DNA of 64,000 bases, taken from assembly GCA_947247005.1 (NCBI GenBank), contig OX365952.1, positions 3,122,501 through 3,186,500 of the forward strand. Direction: 5' to 3'. The notes under the pieces are model-generated. The model was not told the DNA's origin. It saw only the letters and a list, made by a program, of their open reading frames with translations, and made no database searches. Numbering within the stretch: the first letter of the stretch is position 1; every line of letters begins with the position of its first letter. This DNA is from Spisula solida. Lineage: Eukaryota; Mollusca; Bivalvia; Venerida; Mactridae. Shown here piece after piece: positions 1 through 15,300 of this stretch. Both the position numbers and the translations under genes were made by a program.

Positions 1-385
1 TCGTCTTGATACGCCAGTCCTGTTTCTGTGTCCGCTATCGCAGTCAATATTGGTGTGGTCAAATCTACACGCAATCCATTACTTCTCGCTGGGGTTTTTA
101 AATCGGCACCATTAACACCATAAACATTAACATAAACCTCGTCGTTGTGCTCCATTGATATTGTATGATCTTCAAATTCGTCGTTGTTTCCAACATTAAA
201 TGTGTTCATGTGTTCGTTGTTAATGAGCACATCGACTTCGTAGTGATCAATTCCGCTCTCAGGATCGTAGTATCCATTCCAATTAGCAAATTTTGACACG
301 GTTTCAGAGGTAAATTCTTGATCAGGGTTTGCTTTCTTGCCATCCTGTACATTGCCTGCTATCGGTGGCGTAATATCCACAAGAA
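1..385 (-). CDS. LLTP exon 40, repeat module, cut by window edge
   Basis: Acceptor ttccag; open through base 1, so the exon and gene continue outside. Encodes VDITPPIAGNVQDGKKA, then ANWNGYYDPESGIDHYEVDV, a third copy of the module seen in exons 37 and 38-39. Confidence 0.85.
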
Positions 386-3300
386 CTGGAATGAACAGAG
401 ACACAAGGTATTTGCAATGAGTAAAAGAAAATAACAGTTAGCATAAGAGCAGTTATATAGTCCGGCCAAGATATGATGGCACAATAACATTGTGTACACG
501 TCACGGGTTGGATTAGTCCATATCAAAACGCGGGTAAGTAAATATATCACGATCATCTAAGCGCTTGTTCAGTTATTTAAACTTATATACTTAAAGATTA
601 AAATCGTTGTGTTTATTATATAGTCTAATGGTAACGTTTCTAATCTCAACGCAGACGGTCCAGGTTCCATTTTTTTTTTTTATTATTTTTCCGCACACTT
701 TTCACGAAACTGTATTTGCATTTGTGGGTGTATTACTAACAACCAAATAAACTGTGTAAACTGCACATTATTTAATCGAACTATGGTTAAACGTATCGTT
801 TTAACGCAACAAGGACGATAAATTGTGTTTAATGTATTAGACTTCTGCACACGAGATGCATCAATATGACTGCTAGTGATTCCGTTGTCCTGTCAAGGAA
901 ACAAACTACCACGATGACAGGGGTATCAGAAAAGACTGTTTCGTGCATAAAGGCGAAGAAATTGCACAACGGGGTAAGAAAATAATAAAGTAACAAAATC
1001 TCACTGGATTCTTTTGATGATAATGACAGTGATTATGACGAGGCGGATGGTGATAGTGAAGATGATTTTGCAGATTTTAAAAATGATTTTGTCACAAACA
1101 CTGCTGATGAACAATGTTAATTGATTCATATAATTTATATATACCTGTATACGTACATAATATTAATTTATAATTGTTTGTTCTAGATAAATATAATAAA
1201 ATATTATATAATAAATATACAGAATAGAGAAAGTACATGAATGAAAACACATTTAACAATATAATCAACGTATAACGGGATATACTAAGAAAAAAGTTTA
1301 CTAGAACTGAAGAATACAAATCATTACCGAAAAAAATGCACAAGAGTGAGACTCGTACCAGTAACCTCCATCCATAATTTTATTGTATTTCCAAAGCTTT
1401 ACCAACTGAGCTAGCGAGGCACATGTGAAATCGTCTCGTATATTTGCTCATATTGCGAAAACGTAATACGAAACAAGCGTATTAATTAAATACGTTTAAA
1501 CTATGTTGCATACATGCAAAGTTTTAGTGGCTATGACAAATCTATAGCTGTAGGGGCTATGTCAAATTGACGGTTCAAACAAAAACGCTGATAACAAATG
1601 CTGTATAACTCGATTTATACAATGTATTGCGTATACAAACATTACAATTAATGTCTTATTAACATTATGGCATTACGTATATTAGTATTTGTATTAGTGA
1701 ATAAGTTATTGTTTTTCATTACCTTTTTCTCCAATTAAAATGTTTAAAACAATTAAATTACAATGTTATGATGTTGCAGTGGTTTTATACAAGTGGCAGA
1801 CTTGAATGAACAGACAGTATGCACGAATAAACTCTATATTAATTACGACGTAAATACTTCGTTCAATCGAACATTACCTCCGTCAGATGAACTGTTTGCA
1901 GATTTTGAATTCAGTGCGTTGTTGTAGGAAAACACTGTAGAATAATATGTTTGATTGTGATTCAGTGACGCTGGTGCGCATGACGACTTGTCATATCGGG
2001 TCAGATTGTGGAATTTTACGATATTGTCCGTGCCTTGTGACGTTCCTACTCCCCAAACAAACCTGTAAATAATTAAGGAAATGATTCAGAGTGTATGCTT
2101 AAGAAAAAACCCGAAACAAAATGGAAGCCGTATAAAGGAAATTCGGACACTTGTTATTTTAACTATCTAGACATGATAATGAAAGCAATTAGTATTAGTA
2201 TTCTGCTCATACATTTAATTGATTCTTGAAGTACACGCAGTATATGTGTGAATACTAATATTTTAGTTTAATTTCAGTTAAACCATACTTTAATGCCAGA
2301 CGTACAATGTAGATGGCAAATGGGTAGGACGACTAGTTCCAACACTTTGTCACTGCTCGCTTCATACCAATATAATATTATACTATAAAAAGTGTTTATT
2401 TACCGGTCTATACCAGACTGGGGATCAAAGAATTCTATCCACTGCGCACAGATAGTAGAATCATCAGATTGAAATTCCTTATCTTTTCTCAGTTTATCGC
2501 CGTCGAGTACTGTGCCAGCAATTGGTGGTGATTTGTCAATTAGAATTGGTTCATCTCCATGTCCAGTGGTAAATAACTCGACTGCAACAACGGACAATGC
2601 AATATGAACTTAACGTATCTGTGCATATTAGACATTGGTACATTAAAAATCATACATCGAGCCGCAGAGTTTAACAATTCATTGTGTTGGTCATTGTGGC
2701 GTGTGCTTGCGGTCTGTGATTTTACTTGTTAGTATTCCATTTTGAACTTCCCTGTCCGATATGTTCGTATTATTATTTTATGTTATTTTGAAATTCATTT
2801 ACGTAGGAAAGTGTTATTTGTATTGCATAAAATGCCAAATACATGAAATAGAACACAATTAAATTCAAATAAGATAACTATGATATATAAATAGACATAA
2901 TATGAAAAAGCTTTTATATACATGTACTTATACATGTTATATTTAATATGTAATCTATATTTGATAATTAAATTTGATTTCCAATTTTCACTAACTAGTT
3001 CTAAATATGTCAACTAAACTTACCATTATTAGTGACTCTGATGCGAATCCATGCAGGAATACCTTCTTCCAAGCCAAGATCTTCTACAGCTACAAACGGG
3101 TCATCTCTGTCCATGGAGGCATGCAGACTATAAGCTTTCAGCTGAACATCGTACTTCGTCTTACCTAGTCCGAATTCAGCATCTGATATTTTAGATAAGT
3201 CGTCGGTTGCGTTGTAATATATAGCGATGAGATCAAAATCTTCGTCGTATATTATATCAGTGACTCCACTGAATACTGGCGGTGTGGTGTCGACGATGAA

Positions 3301-6300
3301 GGGTGTTGAATGGCATACAGTAGTTACAAGGGAACCACCTAATTCAGCCCCATTCAGCGCTTGTACTGTCACATAGTAAGGTCCATCTGGTAGATGTATT
3401 CCTTTTTGGAATCCAGAATCGGTCCAGAATTTCTTGCTGGTCAAGTGAGCGTAGGGATCTCTATAGCCGACTATGTTTGTTCCACAAACATTTGTACCAA
3501 CAGCCCACGTGTAACCCCAAATTCCACTCTCATTATCATGGAACCCTTTCCAGTTAGCTATAAGGAAAATAAAGATAATGACAAACAAGGGCTAGTTAAC
3601 ACATGTATAAGACGTTTACAAGGAAAACCTTTTAATGAATGCAATGCATCGTGCTTTTTGGAACAAGGGTTTTTATTCTAATTCCCTCTTCATACACACA
3701 CAACAATACTCTTGTAATTGTATGGTACTAAGTGCAGTCATGCTTTTTCTTATGAGCAGGTGGCCTTTGATGATTTGCTGCAGTAATCAACAGATTAATT
3801 GGTAAAAGTTATTTTGTAAAAACAAAACATTATAACGTGTTTTGAAGAAAATACTACAATCTGATCAATATCGTAAATGTAGCTCGTATTGGTTATCATC
3901 TGAATCACTGGAAAAGGTCGAATTAAACGAAAACAATTGCAAAATATAGGCTGTGCTATTTATTTAGGATATTTACCATACTGTGTCTGCACATCCAATA
4001 GGGATGTACAATGTATAATGTTATGTTAGCATCAGTCACACCCAGCGCTGCATAGACGGACTCTTAAAGTTTAGTCTTATATTTGGAAAGACTCAGCATC
4101 GCCGACTGTTGTTTCTTTTCAATTTGACTAATCGTAACACATGTTGTAGGCATTATCATTTTAAAAAGTTTCTCAAAGTAAACACATTGCATGGACGTCA
4201 TTCTCAACAGTCAGGTTTCCTAGCCAACCATTCATGAGAGACTGCAGTGACTGATGTCATTGATGATTGGATTGAAGCTACAAACAGTAAAACAAACAGT
4301 AGGTACACTATTAGTGAATCTAACAAAGGCTTTAGATTGAGTCAATAACTAGCATTCTTGCAGAAAAGTTGAAACTGTGTAACTGTAGTGATAATTCCAT
4401 ACAATGACTTGACCCATATCTCTCAAGCAGAAAACAGTTTGTCTCTGTATCAGTAAAAACAATCACTGCATATAAAGCCATTATAATTACTTGTATCATT
4501 ATTTTTATAATATAATTTACCTGAGACATAATGATTTGTCAATGTGTAACGTTCATCATGTAACGGTTCGTGCCCATTGAACACCGTACCGGAACCGGGA
4601 CCATCTACTATCATCCTAGAATGATCAAGCGCAAATAAGTATTTGGATAAAACATTCATCTAGACTATGATTTACTGCTAAATGTGTAAAGATAATTTTG
4701 AAACACATTACATGACATTAACATGTATATGTACGTAGAACTAAAAGCTCTCGTTTGGTATTTTTAAATGTGCCGTATAAACATCAGTAAAAGAATTCAA
4801 TACTACATGTACTGTATATTCTATTTTAACTACTTCACATGCCAAACGCGAAACTCATGTCGTTAATACAAAACATTCTAAAGGAACTGGCAATATCAAC
4901 CATCAAATGTTTTATAAATACTAATTTATTTAGGTCGATTGCGCAAGTTCTACAATTTAATGTAATTTATCAATCACTCTCGACATCTTATTCCTTGAAG
5001 GCAAACACTCCCATGAGGATATGAAAGAAGAAGCCATGTTGATTTGTTATGAAATCTAGAGCGTCAACTAAAACTCGGTGTCAATTTTAATCGTTTTCCA
5101 GGACTTTAACATTCGGCGCGCACACTATAAACTTATACCTATGATTGTTTTTCCATGTTACATCTGTACATCTTTGTGTTACTGCAGCTGAACATCTATC
5201 GGCTCGAAGTATGTCACTAGTAGCATTGACATGTCCGGGTTCAGGAGGAGTGTAATCCACCATCGTACCCTCTCCTATTAGGAAAGCATCATAACCCAGA
5301 ACGTTGCGAACCCTTGTATTAACGAAGTAGGTTGTACCATGTGTTAGGTTCAAGTTTGTATATTCTAACGGTGTATGGTAACCAGAACCTAAACGCTCAT
5401 AATTGCTGTATGTTCCACTAATTCGTAAGTACGCATTTGCTCCTTCTATGACGTCATGTAGATCACATGTTTCGGAGTGATGCTCAAAGTCAAACGATAC
5501 GCAGTTTGATCCATGCGCAATGCATTTCTGTGCACAAAGTTCAGGAGTTCTAGTTTTATGAGTGCTAAGAATCCACGCAACTAGTTTGCCATCTCTTGGA
5601 ATTGTGAAGTGTTTTAGTGAACCTGATACCCCTTCACGTGTCATAGAATGACCTAGGTTCAACTCTTGCCAGTCTACGAACTGGGACCCAAACTGCCCAG
5701 GACTGAATCCAACGGCCTTATAATGTGTTTCAACCAATGGACTGTCCTCAAATGCCACGACCGATGCTATCAATGTATTAGGATGACTTGAAAACTTGTA
5801 AGCATGTTCAACTCTCCCATCAGGTAATGTACTGTCATACGTATCCAACCAACATTGACTGATGGATTCAAGTCCTTGGCTGTTTCTTGCTTTAACTGAC
5901 CAATACACCGGGACTCCACCAGGAAGACGTGCAGGTACCATCAAACTGTTACCACCCATATCTGTCCAGTCTACGAGATTCGTACCGCCTCGGTGAGTGC
6001 CAATAGCATAAAACAATTTAACTTCACTGACCTCATCCTGGGCATACATTTCCAGGCGAAATGCTGTGTCGTAATATGGTCTGTTTGGCACTTGCTTCAC
6101 AACGCAACCTCGTGTTCCTGATCGTTTTCTGCGCTCGTTGATAGTTGCAGGCATTACATCGGGTGGAGAAGGGTCATCGTCCCGTTTTTTCTTGTGGAAA
6201 ATATTCTTCGTAATTTTCGGCACTGAGTATTGCCACAAAAGACCTTCGAAAACTGTCACTCGTTTGATGAATAAATTCAATTCTGCAAACGCCTTTAACT

Positions 6301-9300
6301 TCAGACGAAGTGGTGTAAGTACCATGTCCATTTTAGATCTGTAAGATAATAATGACTATACTAGTTTCAATCAGAGTGTTACAGTAGAACGTTACATTAC
6401 GTACGGAGACGTTGCGTTAGTTGTGTTTGTTTTAGAGTGCGAATGTTGTAAAATAGTTATATCCCTTTTGTTACGTGTAGCAGCCATATTAATATTTTGT
6501 AAGATTTCGAAAAAAGAAATTTCATGCGTTTTTTGCGGTTTGTAGGCCCAATGGGGTGCGTAGTGTTGGTTATTTAGACTTACCATGGGAGATGTTAATT
6601 GTGTGTGCGTAATGCTAACGCGTGGAATGCATGCGAGTTTGTATTTTCGAGTGTTTTTCAAAAAACATTTGCGCTACTGGTATTTAACGAAATTCTTCTA
6701 TTATATGTCTTTTTCGTTTGGACGTAGCTTATCACTATCAATAAAGCTTCAGTACAAACATTGGGTTTGGTAACATTTTTTAAACATAAAATGTACTACT
6801 AAATAAAAAATGTGCAGTTTTATCTCAGTATTAGCAGTCGGTTTGAAAAATCTTTTATCGTCTTAATTTAAACACATATTTAAAATCGAAAAAATTATCC
6901 CCTACAAAGTTGTCTAGTTATTAGAAAGCTTACTTCAAATATAATGAGGCTAGTGAACTTCGCGATTTGACATACTTACGCACTAGTATAACCAAATTAT
7001 ATACTTAAAGGGTAACAAATACACTTCCACAAGTTACGTGCACATTATTGAAACTGAGGTTATGTAAGGCACATACTGTATGTAAATGACAATTATTGCC
7101 AGATGAATAATAGCTCTGGTCTTAAATAAAGTTAAAATACAAATTGATGTAGTTGTTACCACAACGGCAGCTTCAATATGCAATGGCATTATTAAAATTC
7201 TAATATTTTTTTATATTCACATTCAAAGTATAGATTACCCGACATCGATTGGATACTTGGAGAATACCAGCTCCGTCAAGATTGGAAATTTAGTTTCCAT
7301 GATGTAACCAATTAGTCTTATTCCGCCTCTTGCAACAAAAATGTCAACCGCAGCATCACCCCATACCTTTCCACCAACCCATGGTGTCAGCGTAAGCTGA
7401 AATAAAAGAATATTAGATCGAGGTATTGGTTGCGTAACTGTTTAGCATATTTAAGTCATCGGCAAGAATACATTTTCAATCATTGTATTGCAATAATGAA
7501 TTTCAAACTTAAATAATCAACTTAATTGGGATACTCTGGCCTCTTGGAAAGCAGGACTGAACGGAAACAGCAGATCACCAGAGGTCAGCACTATTCTAAG
7601 GTCAAATTCTAGTATATGCAGGTTCATTTATATCACTTGCTTACTATGAGAAGAACGACCTTAAAAGATCGAAACACATTTCAAATCAACATCACAAGAC
7701 ACTTCTTATGAGCGTTTTTTCATGAAAATCGGAACAAGTCAAAGTTGACCAAACTGAAATTGAAAAACTTGTTTTTCCATAAGTAAAGAGTAGTTTTCAG
7801 ACAGTTTCGTCTTGTTTTCTACTTAAGCCAGCGATAAGTCTGTCCAGGTTTACGTCAAAAAGATCATAACAAATCGTACTTGGATAGCAGCAAACAACAG
7901 AAACAACACAGCAAGAAATGTATATAAACATAAATAATGTACAGAATGCTCGTGTTAAATAAATACATTTTTTTAATATAGAACTAAAATTGGAGTTTAT
8001 GTAAGTGCATATTATAATTAGCAACGCATATACCCGTATTGGGTGACCATCAATTTCTCTATTTTAGTCCTGATGAAACGTTTATCCAACTATTAAATTG
8101 TACGCAAAGTTACGCCATACCTGTGTGGTCATACTAAGGACACAGAGCCCGACTTTTACGCCGAGACCAACACTTCCACCAGCTCCAAAACCTACAATAA
8201 AAGTGTTTAGTATTACGTAAAATGTCCCCTTAATGAATAGTAAAAACGTAAACACATTACCCAATTGAATTAAACAAATAATCTAAAATATAATTATATG
8301 CACATTTTCAAGTAATTCAACTTTAAAGTAGCTAAAATGTTTTTATATTTTAATCCAACGTGTAGGGAATACTAACCTAGTGATAGAGGCACTGGACCGA
8401 CCATAAAATGTTGTCTAAGATTAAAGAAGACTATGTCAAAAGGTGGAACAGGGATGTTGGCAGACACACAGAAGTCCATCTTATCTTTAAACTCTTTGAC
8501 TATATCTCCAAGTTTATCGACAGCATCTTTCATTAACTGGAAATATAAAGATATCATTTACTCCTGTATAATTTTTTGAATGTAACCTTTGCCATATAAT
8601 GTGATTAACACAGCCACATTGAAAAGGAGGCCTCAAAAGTTAATATCAATAAAGTTCAATACTGAGAATTTCTTAATGCAAGTACGCCCACGGTTTGTCG
8701 GTGACACTACTGTATTCCACAGTTGCATTTCGAAATGACAACGTAGTGTCTAGAGGGGTGATTTCTGGTTAATTGGTTAATCATTTTCTATGTAGAAACG
8801 TTATGTATTGTAATTTCATAGTATATATATTTTATAATTATATAACATAATAAATAATGTACATTAGGCACAGACAATTCGAAGACATGCAAAGCGCCGA
8901 CAACTCCTAGCCACCTACGCAAGAGACAAACACATAACGCATCCTTCGTACCCCCCAAAAAGATATTGCAAGTGCCAATATACGGCCTCTCACAATGAAT
9001 GACACATCGCATGGTTTCTTGAATTTGCATATTAGCATAACGGGGACAATAGCAAACGATACCTTTACCGAAATAAAGTACAGGTTGACTCTAACACCTG
9101 CTGTAGTAATACTGTATACTAGTATATTAAATATTCTAACATAACCGGCGCTTTTGCCTATATAGACAAAGAACAAATCATAGCGTTGTATATCGGCCGA
9201 TATACAATGGAAATTTGAACTACTTTCGACTCGGCTGTTCTGTTTTACACGTCGGGAAATTTATGAATGAAATCACGTGATATTATAATATTATCGTTGT

Positions 9301-12300
9301 AGATGTTTTTGCGTATTTTATACAATTCGTTAGTAAGGATTACTTAAATGATATTTAATTAAATAAATATCCATTGATGTTGATCAGATTTTCTTCTTAT
9401 TTCATATTTAGATTATTGTTTGAAGTTTAGTTATACGGGGGTCATAAAGATAATCGTAACAGCCGTCAACAAGTGACCCAAGCAACATATATCTCGCAAA
9501 ATAACACTGGCGTTTTATATAATGCCGGGTTTAAATCATGTTAGAATCCAAATAAACTATGAAAACCGTTGTATACAGGCTGTTATACAATGGTTTGTCG
9601 TTCTGACGCTTGTTATTAACAACTCAGGCCTATGGCCTTCGTGGTTAATTCCTACGCGTCAGAACTCTGGTTCCATATGCCTGAGTGGTTAATAACAATC
9701 GTCAGAACGACAAACCATTGCATAACAGCCGGTATACAACGGTTTTTCATTGTTTATTTCTTAAATGTCCATCCACCAAGTCTACCATCTTACTACATTG
9801 AAAAGTAAACAATTACATCATTTATATATTAAAACTGTCGACAAGGTGTAGAGGAGTGCCTATGATTAGTATGTGCATTATACTAAAAAAAAGTTCAAAC
9901 TTCATTCCAAGGACACACTTGAAAATAGAAACAAGCATTATAAACTACTGCGATCAAAGTTTAAGTTCGAACTTGTTTTAGCACATGCACAAGGTTACGT
10001 AATTCTTCTAATTCTTACCTCTTTGACGACTGTTTCTCTCACGTCGTCCAAGACTTTGGTAGTTTTCTTATCAAGCGCTTGATACTCCGCCAGTTGTCCC
10101 AAGAATGTAGGAATACTCATTTTACGAATGGCAACTTCTTGTGAAATAGCTGAGAGGGAAATATATACGTGAACAACACTATTTCGAATTCACAATCGTA
10201 TCGCAAGAAAAATAGCACGAATGGATAAGAACAAATCAGACAGGGAAGGCAACACGAAAGGCGGAAATCTTCAAAACGCAGCTTATCGCTTAGACAACCT
10301 CCTGATTCAGTCAGTTTCACAAATCCGGAGCAAGAGCCAGCAGACAAGGACGAACGCATATCACAATGACGATCCATGCAAAGAAACACTCAACGGAAAC
10401 AGTTTGCATGTCAATAGGGGGTAACGTTTTACAGTACACTAAATCGCACGCTTATCCCTTAAAAACGTCATGGAAGAGGACACGGTAAATAAAGGTTTCT
10501 GTCATGTAGTGCTCACTAACTTAACGTATTTACTGAACCCATAGAGTAACACAAAAAGTACTCAATGACATCAGAAATTAGTAAAACAAGAGAGTTATAT
10601 ATGTAAGGGGACGACAAGACAATGTAATAGATAAGCTTCAATAATTGCCACCATGAAAGGCTTAAGGTAAGGCATATTCATAGAGTCTAAATGTTGCCCG
10701 GTCATTGAACTATGAAACGGGAAGCTTATTAGCAAACTGTAGGGATCCACTAATGAGTAAACAGATCGCTGCAAAATTAAAGGATCATAACGTCTACTTG
10801 CGTGCTAGAATGGTTACACTGTTTTGACATTTAACTCATTTTGACACTAAGTTTTTTTCAGTACAGTGTATGGGATTTTCAAATATCAAAATTTGTAAAA
10901 TAGTGTATAACATTTTGTATTCTTGTTTTCCATGGCAACCGTTTTCATACTGTGTTTAATATTAGGATTATTTATAGTTTGTTTATAGGTTCACTAGTAT
11001 ACGAGGGTCATTCTATAAATTCGTAGACTGTCTTAATCATTTAAACATCCGATGACACAGAGAAAAACAAACTACGTGTACATCATGTTAAACTTCAGCC
11101 TTTCGAAACCAAGTGCTGAAAATATTGCGCGAAACGACGCATTTTTAAAGAAATATGGCTAAAATATTATAAAATCAACGTACCGGTACCACCATACACC
11201 GCAATTTATGATCTGATGTCAGCGAAGTTATTGATGTTTTGCTGATTTTCAAATGGTAACCCGAAATGAAATTATGTTATTAACATAGAACTAAACATAA
11301 ACACTCAAATTGTATATGATTTATATTTATATAGTCAAACTAAGGATTAAGGCTTGGCATAATGGTTATTTATCAATATGACAACACCTGGAACATTTCG
11401 ACAGACGTTGCCTATCTGCATATTCCTGTATCGTTTAAAATACCATGCTGCGTTTCAGAAATTTGTTTTTTGCCACTTAAACACAAGACCACTGCATGAT
11501 GTATGTTCTCCTTTCGCTCTCTGTAGCAGCTCTTGTGTGTCTGTTCTGTTTGTCCAAGCCCCATGCACAATTAGGGTCGTATGGATTTCCTTGCGTAAAT
11601 AAATAGACGTTTTGACGTTATTGAAAACGCGACGCGCCTTGATAAAAGAAGTACATTTAATTCACACTCCGACGTCCAAATAACTTCATAATTGCATGAA
11701 ATCCCATGATAATAATTGGTATTAATCTGGCAAAAACATTGAACTGTACATTAACTAAATCGGAATTTATAACTGGTTGAACTAATGAAAAATGCACGTT
11801 ACCACGGTCGGGGATGGAAGCGCGTTACTATGGTAAACCAATGGCTGATAACAAGCTACCTGTTTGCATTATTGAATATCAATTTGCATTGACCGTTGGT
11901 AATAAGCTACTGTTTGTAATGCTGTCAGACATTATTGTTAAAACGCAATAATAATCAAATCAGAACGATTGTCTACGAATATATTGAATGACCCTCGTAT
12001 TTCCTTGCATTGAACAGGGGAAGCATCGCTAACATTAACACGGTCTTCAAACTTTGCTTCATTAGCACACTACTTGTTTATGGTTTCAAATCACCAAACA
12101 CCTTTGACTATCATCCAACATGTAAAATACAACTTCCTTTCTCATACTTACATCGTTTATTTCGGCAAGGTGCGATCTTGAATTTGATTTCATGAAATAA
12201 GTCGATTGGTGGTAAACATGCAGAAAACAACCCGGTACAAAGTTTTATCTCAGCTGATAAGGAAAGCTCGCCGCCTTCAAGCTTAGCATTGCCAATCATG

Positions 12301-15300
12301 GACAATTTCATTCCAAACAATTTTATATCTAGATCGTGTTCTTCGTCAAAACCTGTAAGAAATACATGCTGAAAGTGTCAATAATTTTATACAAATGTTT
12401 ATATGCAAATGATTTCATACTGCAGAAAAAGTAAGCCATACCCTTTGATGTCATGACATACATTATTAGTAACGTCTTCTTTATTCGGCTTGAAATTTTA
12501 AGTATATTCTCCGTCGTTGTTTCTTTTCTTTGATTCCAATAAGGAGTACAACAAATGATACTACTACTGAAATGAAGGTGCCTAAATATCTTTTGGCGGT
12601 CGATTAAGAAAATCGGATTGTGTAGTCATTTAGTTTTATCCCTGCCCTTTGGCCAATGACCTCCAATTTTGTGGGAAGAGACAGAAAGTTTGTGTGACAC
12701 GAATTATCCAGTCGCGCGCTGCTTTAGCTCTTTCCGAATAGACCCCTTGTTATTTAACGTGCTCGGTGTGAAGCACCAATACACGCTAGACTATCTCTCG
12801 GTTTCCTACCAGTTCATATCTAATTGGATGGATAACACTGAGAAATGTTTCTAACCTCTCCAATGCCCCGGACGAGATTAGACCCAGAGGCAACCAGACC
12901 AGTAGTCGATAGCGCTAACAACTCGGCCACCGTTCCTACGATTAAGTACAACGTGGTCAATTTGGATATACAAGGTACACACGCTGATTCTTGACTACAT
13001 GTATATTATATATACTTAATAAAACAATCCAAATAGACACTTGGTCTCAACTCCTATCGTTTAATGGACTCATCTTGAATACACAATGCACATATGAAAA
13101 ATTTGCATAAATTTTGTATGTGTTCACATGTAACACGCTAACGATTCATTGCACATGCAATATAATATGCAATGTAGCGTCGCCATTTACATTCGATAAC
13201 TTGCATAATAATGTCACACTTAATTTAAGGGTAGGGATCGTCCATAGTGTTCTTGTTATATTCCTACCGTTTACTTGGAAGACTTTTCTTTTGCCAGAAT
13301 ATTTGACTTCTACTTTTAAATCTTCAGGTATAACTGCAACGCTAAATTCAATGTGTTTCGTTCCTGATCCAGACATCAACGGAACGCTGCATGTGATTCC
13401 AAGGCAGCAGTCGTGTACAGTGCACACATGACCAAACCCAGAAGCTATGGCACCCTTAAATCCTTGACAAGCTGTAAAAATACCATAAAGTAAAGTGCAC
13501 TGAAGTTTTCTCGAGTATTTTTTAAAAATGGACGAATCATTCTTCAATCACATCCATCAGAATAGCAGACCACCGTCTTTACCATCCGTCAGCCAACGTA
13601 TTGACGGTGCCAACAGTAGTGTGCCACTGCACCGACAAACACGGATTGATAAGCGCAATTGTTATTTACTGTATATCAGACATTATGATTTAAACAAACT
13701 GGAATAGTACGTGAAACGATGTATCCAAGACAAAGTTTTACTACACTAACGTTACAGAGTTATTGAGAATATTCGACTGTAAAGTTTCCCATATTGCTAT
13801 TGTAGAACATTTTATTACATTCAGTGTGATTAACACTATGAATATATCAACAAGAGAGTAGCAATATCAAACCATCATAATGTAGTCTTACCCTTCCCCG
13901 CCATTGTCATCAGATCATCTGCCACGTTCCCTACATCACCTCCTCTTGACGACAATGATAACCCTTTTATTTTCATGAACTTCTTCATGAACGTTAGAGA
14001 CATTGTTGCTGGATTGCCTACAGGTAGGGTAGTCATTGAAGTAGATAGTCTTCCTATAACCCAATTAAGGTCTTTGTAGAGATCTTTATCCTTATTCAGC
14101 TTGTTTAGTATCCAATCAACGTTGTACTTATTCACATTGACAATGTCCAAAATATTTGGGACCTTTGGACTAAAATAAAACAAAAAAGATATAATGTTTT
14201 ACCATCTTCTATTGATTATGTCAAGGTACCTTTTCCATGAATTCCGAATACAATGTGTGTAGATTCTATATAACAACTTTATAAATTGTGACACTAGAAA
14301 ACCTGAAACTAATAATCTAGCGTGAACATTTAATGTGATTTATGTCCCTTCTTTTCGACTAAATAATTATTAAAAACTAATATGAGTTACACTTTTACAT
14401 GAACATTTTATGGGTTCGACTTTAAGTTTAAATATAAGTAACCATTTTTATAATCTGTCTTTCATGTGATGTTAATAAAAAGACTATTGCGTCATTTTTG
14501 AACCCAAGTCATATATTGAGCCTTTGAAGAAAAATTGAAATATTTTTCTAGGACTTGCTCCGTGTTTTTACATTCTTTGTGTGTTTGTTACTGCGTGTCG
14601 TGCTCTGTTCTTTGCTGCCTTCCCTGTCAGATTTTTCATTATCGTTTTGCATTTTGTACGTTTTGATTGATGAGACAATGTATTTTATGTTTAACGACGA
14701 CATAATAGTGTTGGTAATGACACTTACGTTTTACCAAAGAGAGCGTTTTTGAAGAAATCGGCGAACTTCTTAGCTTCCTTCTTCAGACTCTCTTTTAAAC
14801 TGTCGCCAAACGACGAAGGGTCATATAGAGATTTATCGTCCGGTCTGTATTCACTGTCCTCTTCACCAAGCATGTCATCCACATCCTTAGGTTCTCTCTC
14901 AATCTTTTCCTTTTCACCTTCAGGTTCCTCTCCTTCTGCCGATTCACCAGACTCGTATGTTTGCCCTATGTAACTATAACAACAAGACAATTTACTAACG
15001 TTTTCTCATTTTGGAAATAATGTACACCTACTCGTATGCGTATGATAAATAATTTTTTAACTAGAATAGTTTGAATTCAATAATAATGTCTACCATATTT
15101 TCTACTTACCGAAATTCGTGATCATTGCATTCTTGAATCCATTTAGGAACTGGAACAAGTCGGTCTAAGAAAGGTCCTGGATCCGTGTATTCATAGTCCT
15201 CGTCAGGCCCTGTCTCGTCTTTAGGACTTCTAACTGACACATGAATGTAATTGGGACTACATTTCGGTGCTTTTGATGCTCGTCCAATTTTCTCACCAGC

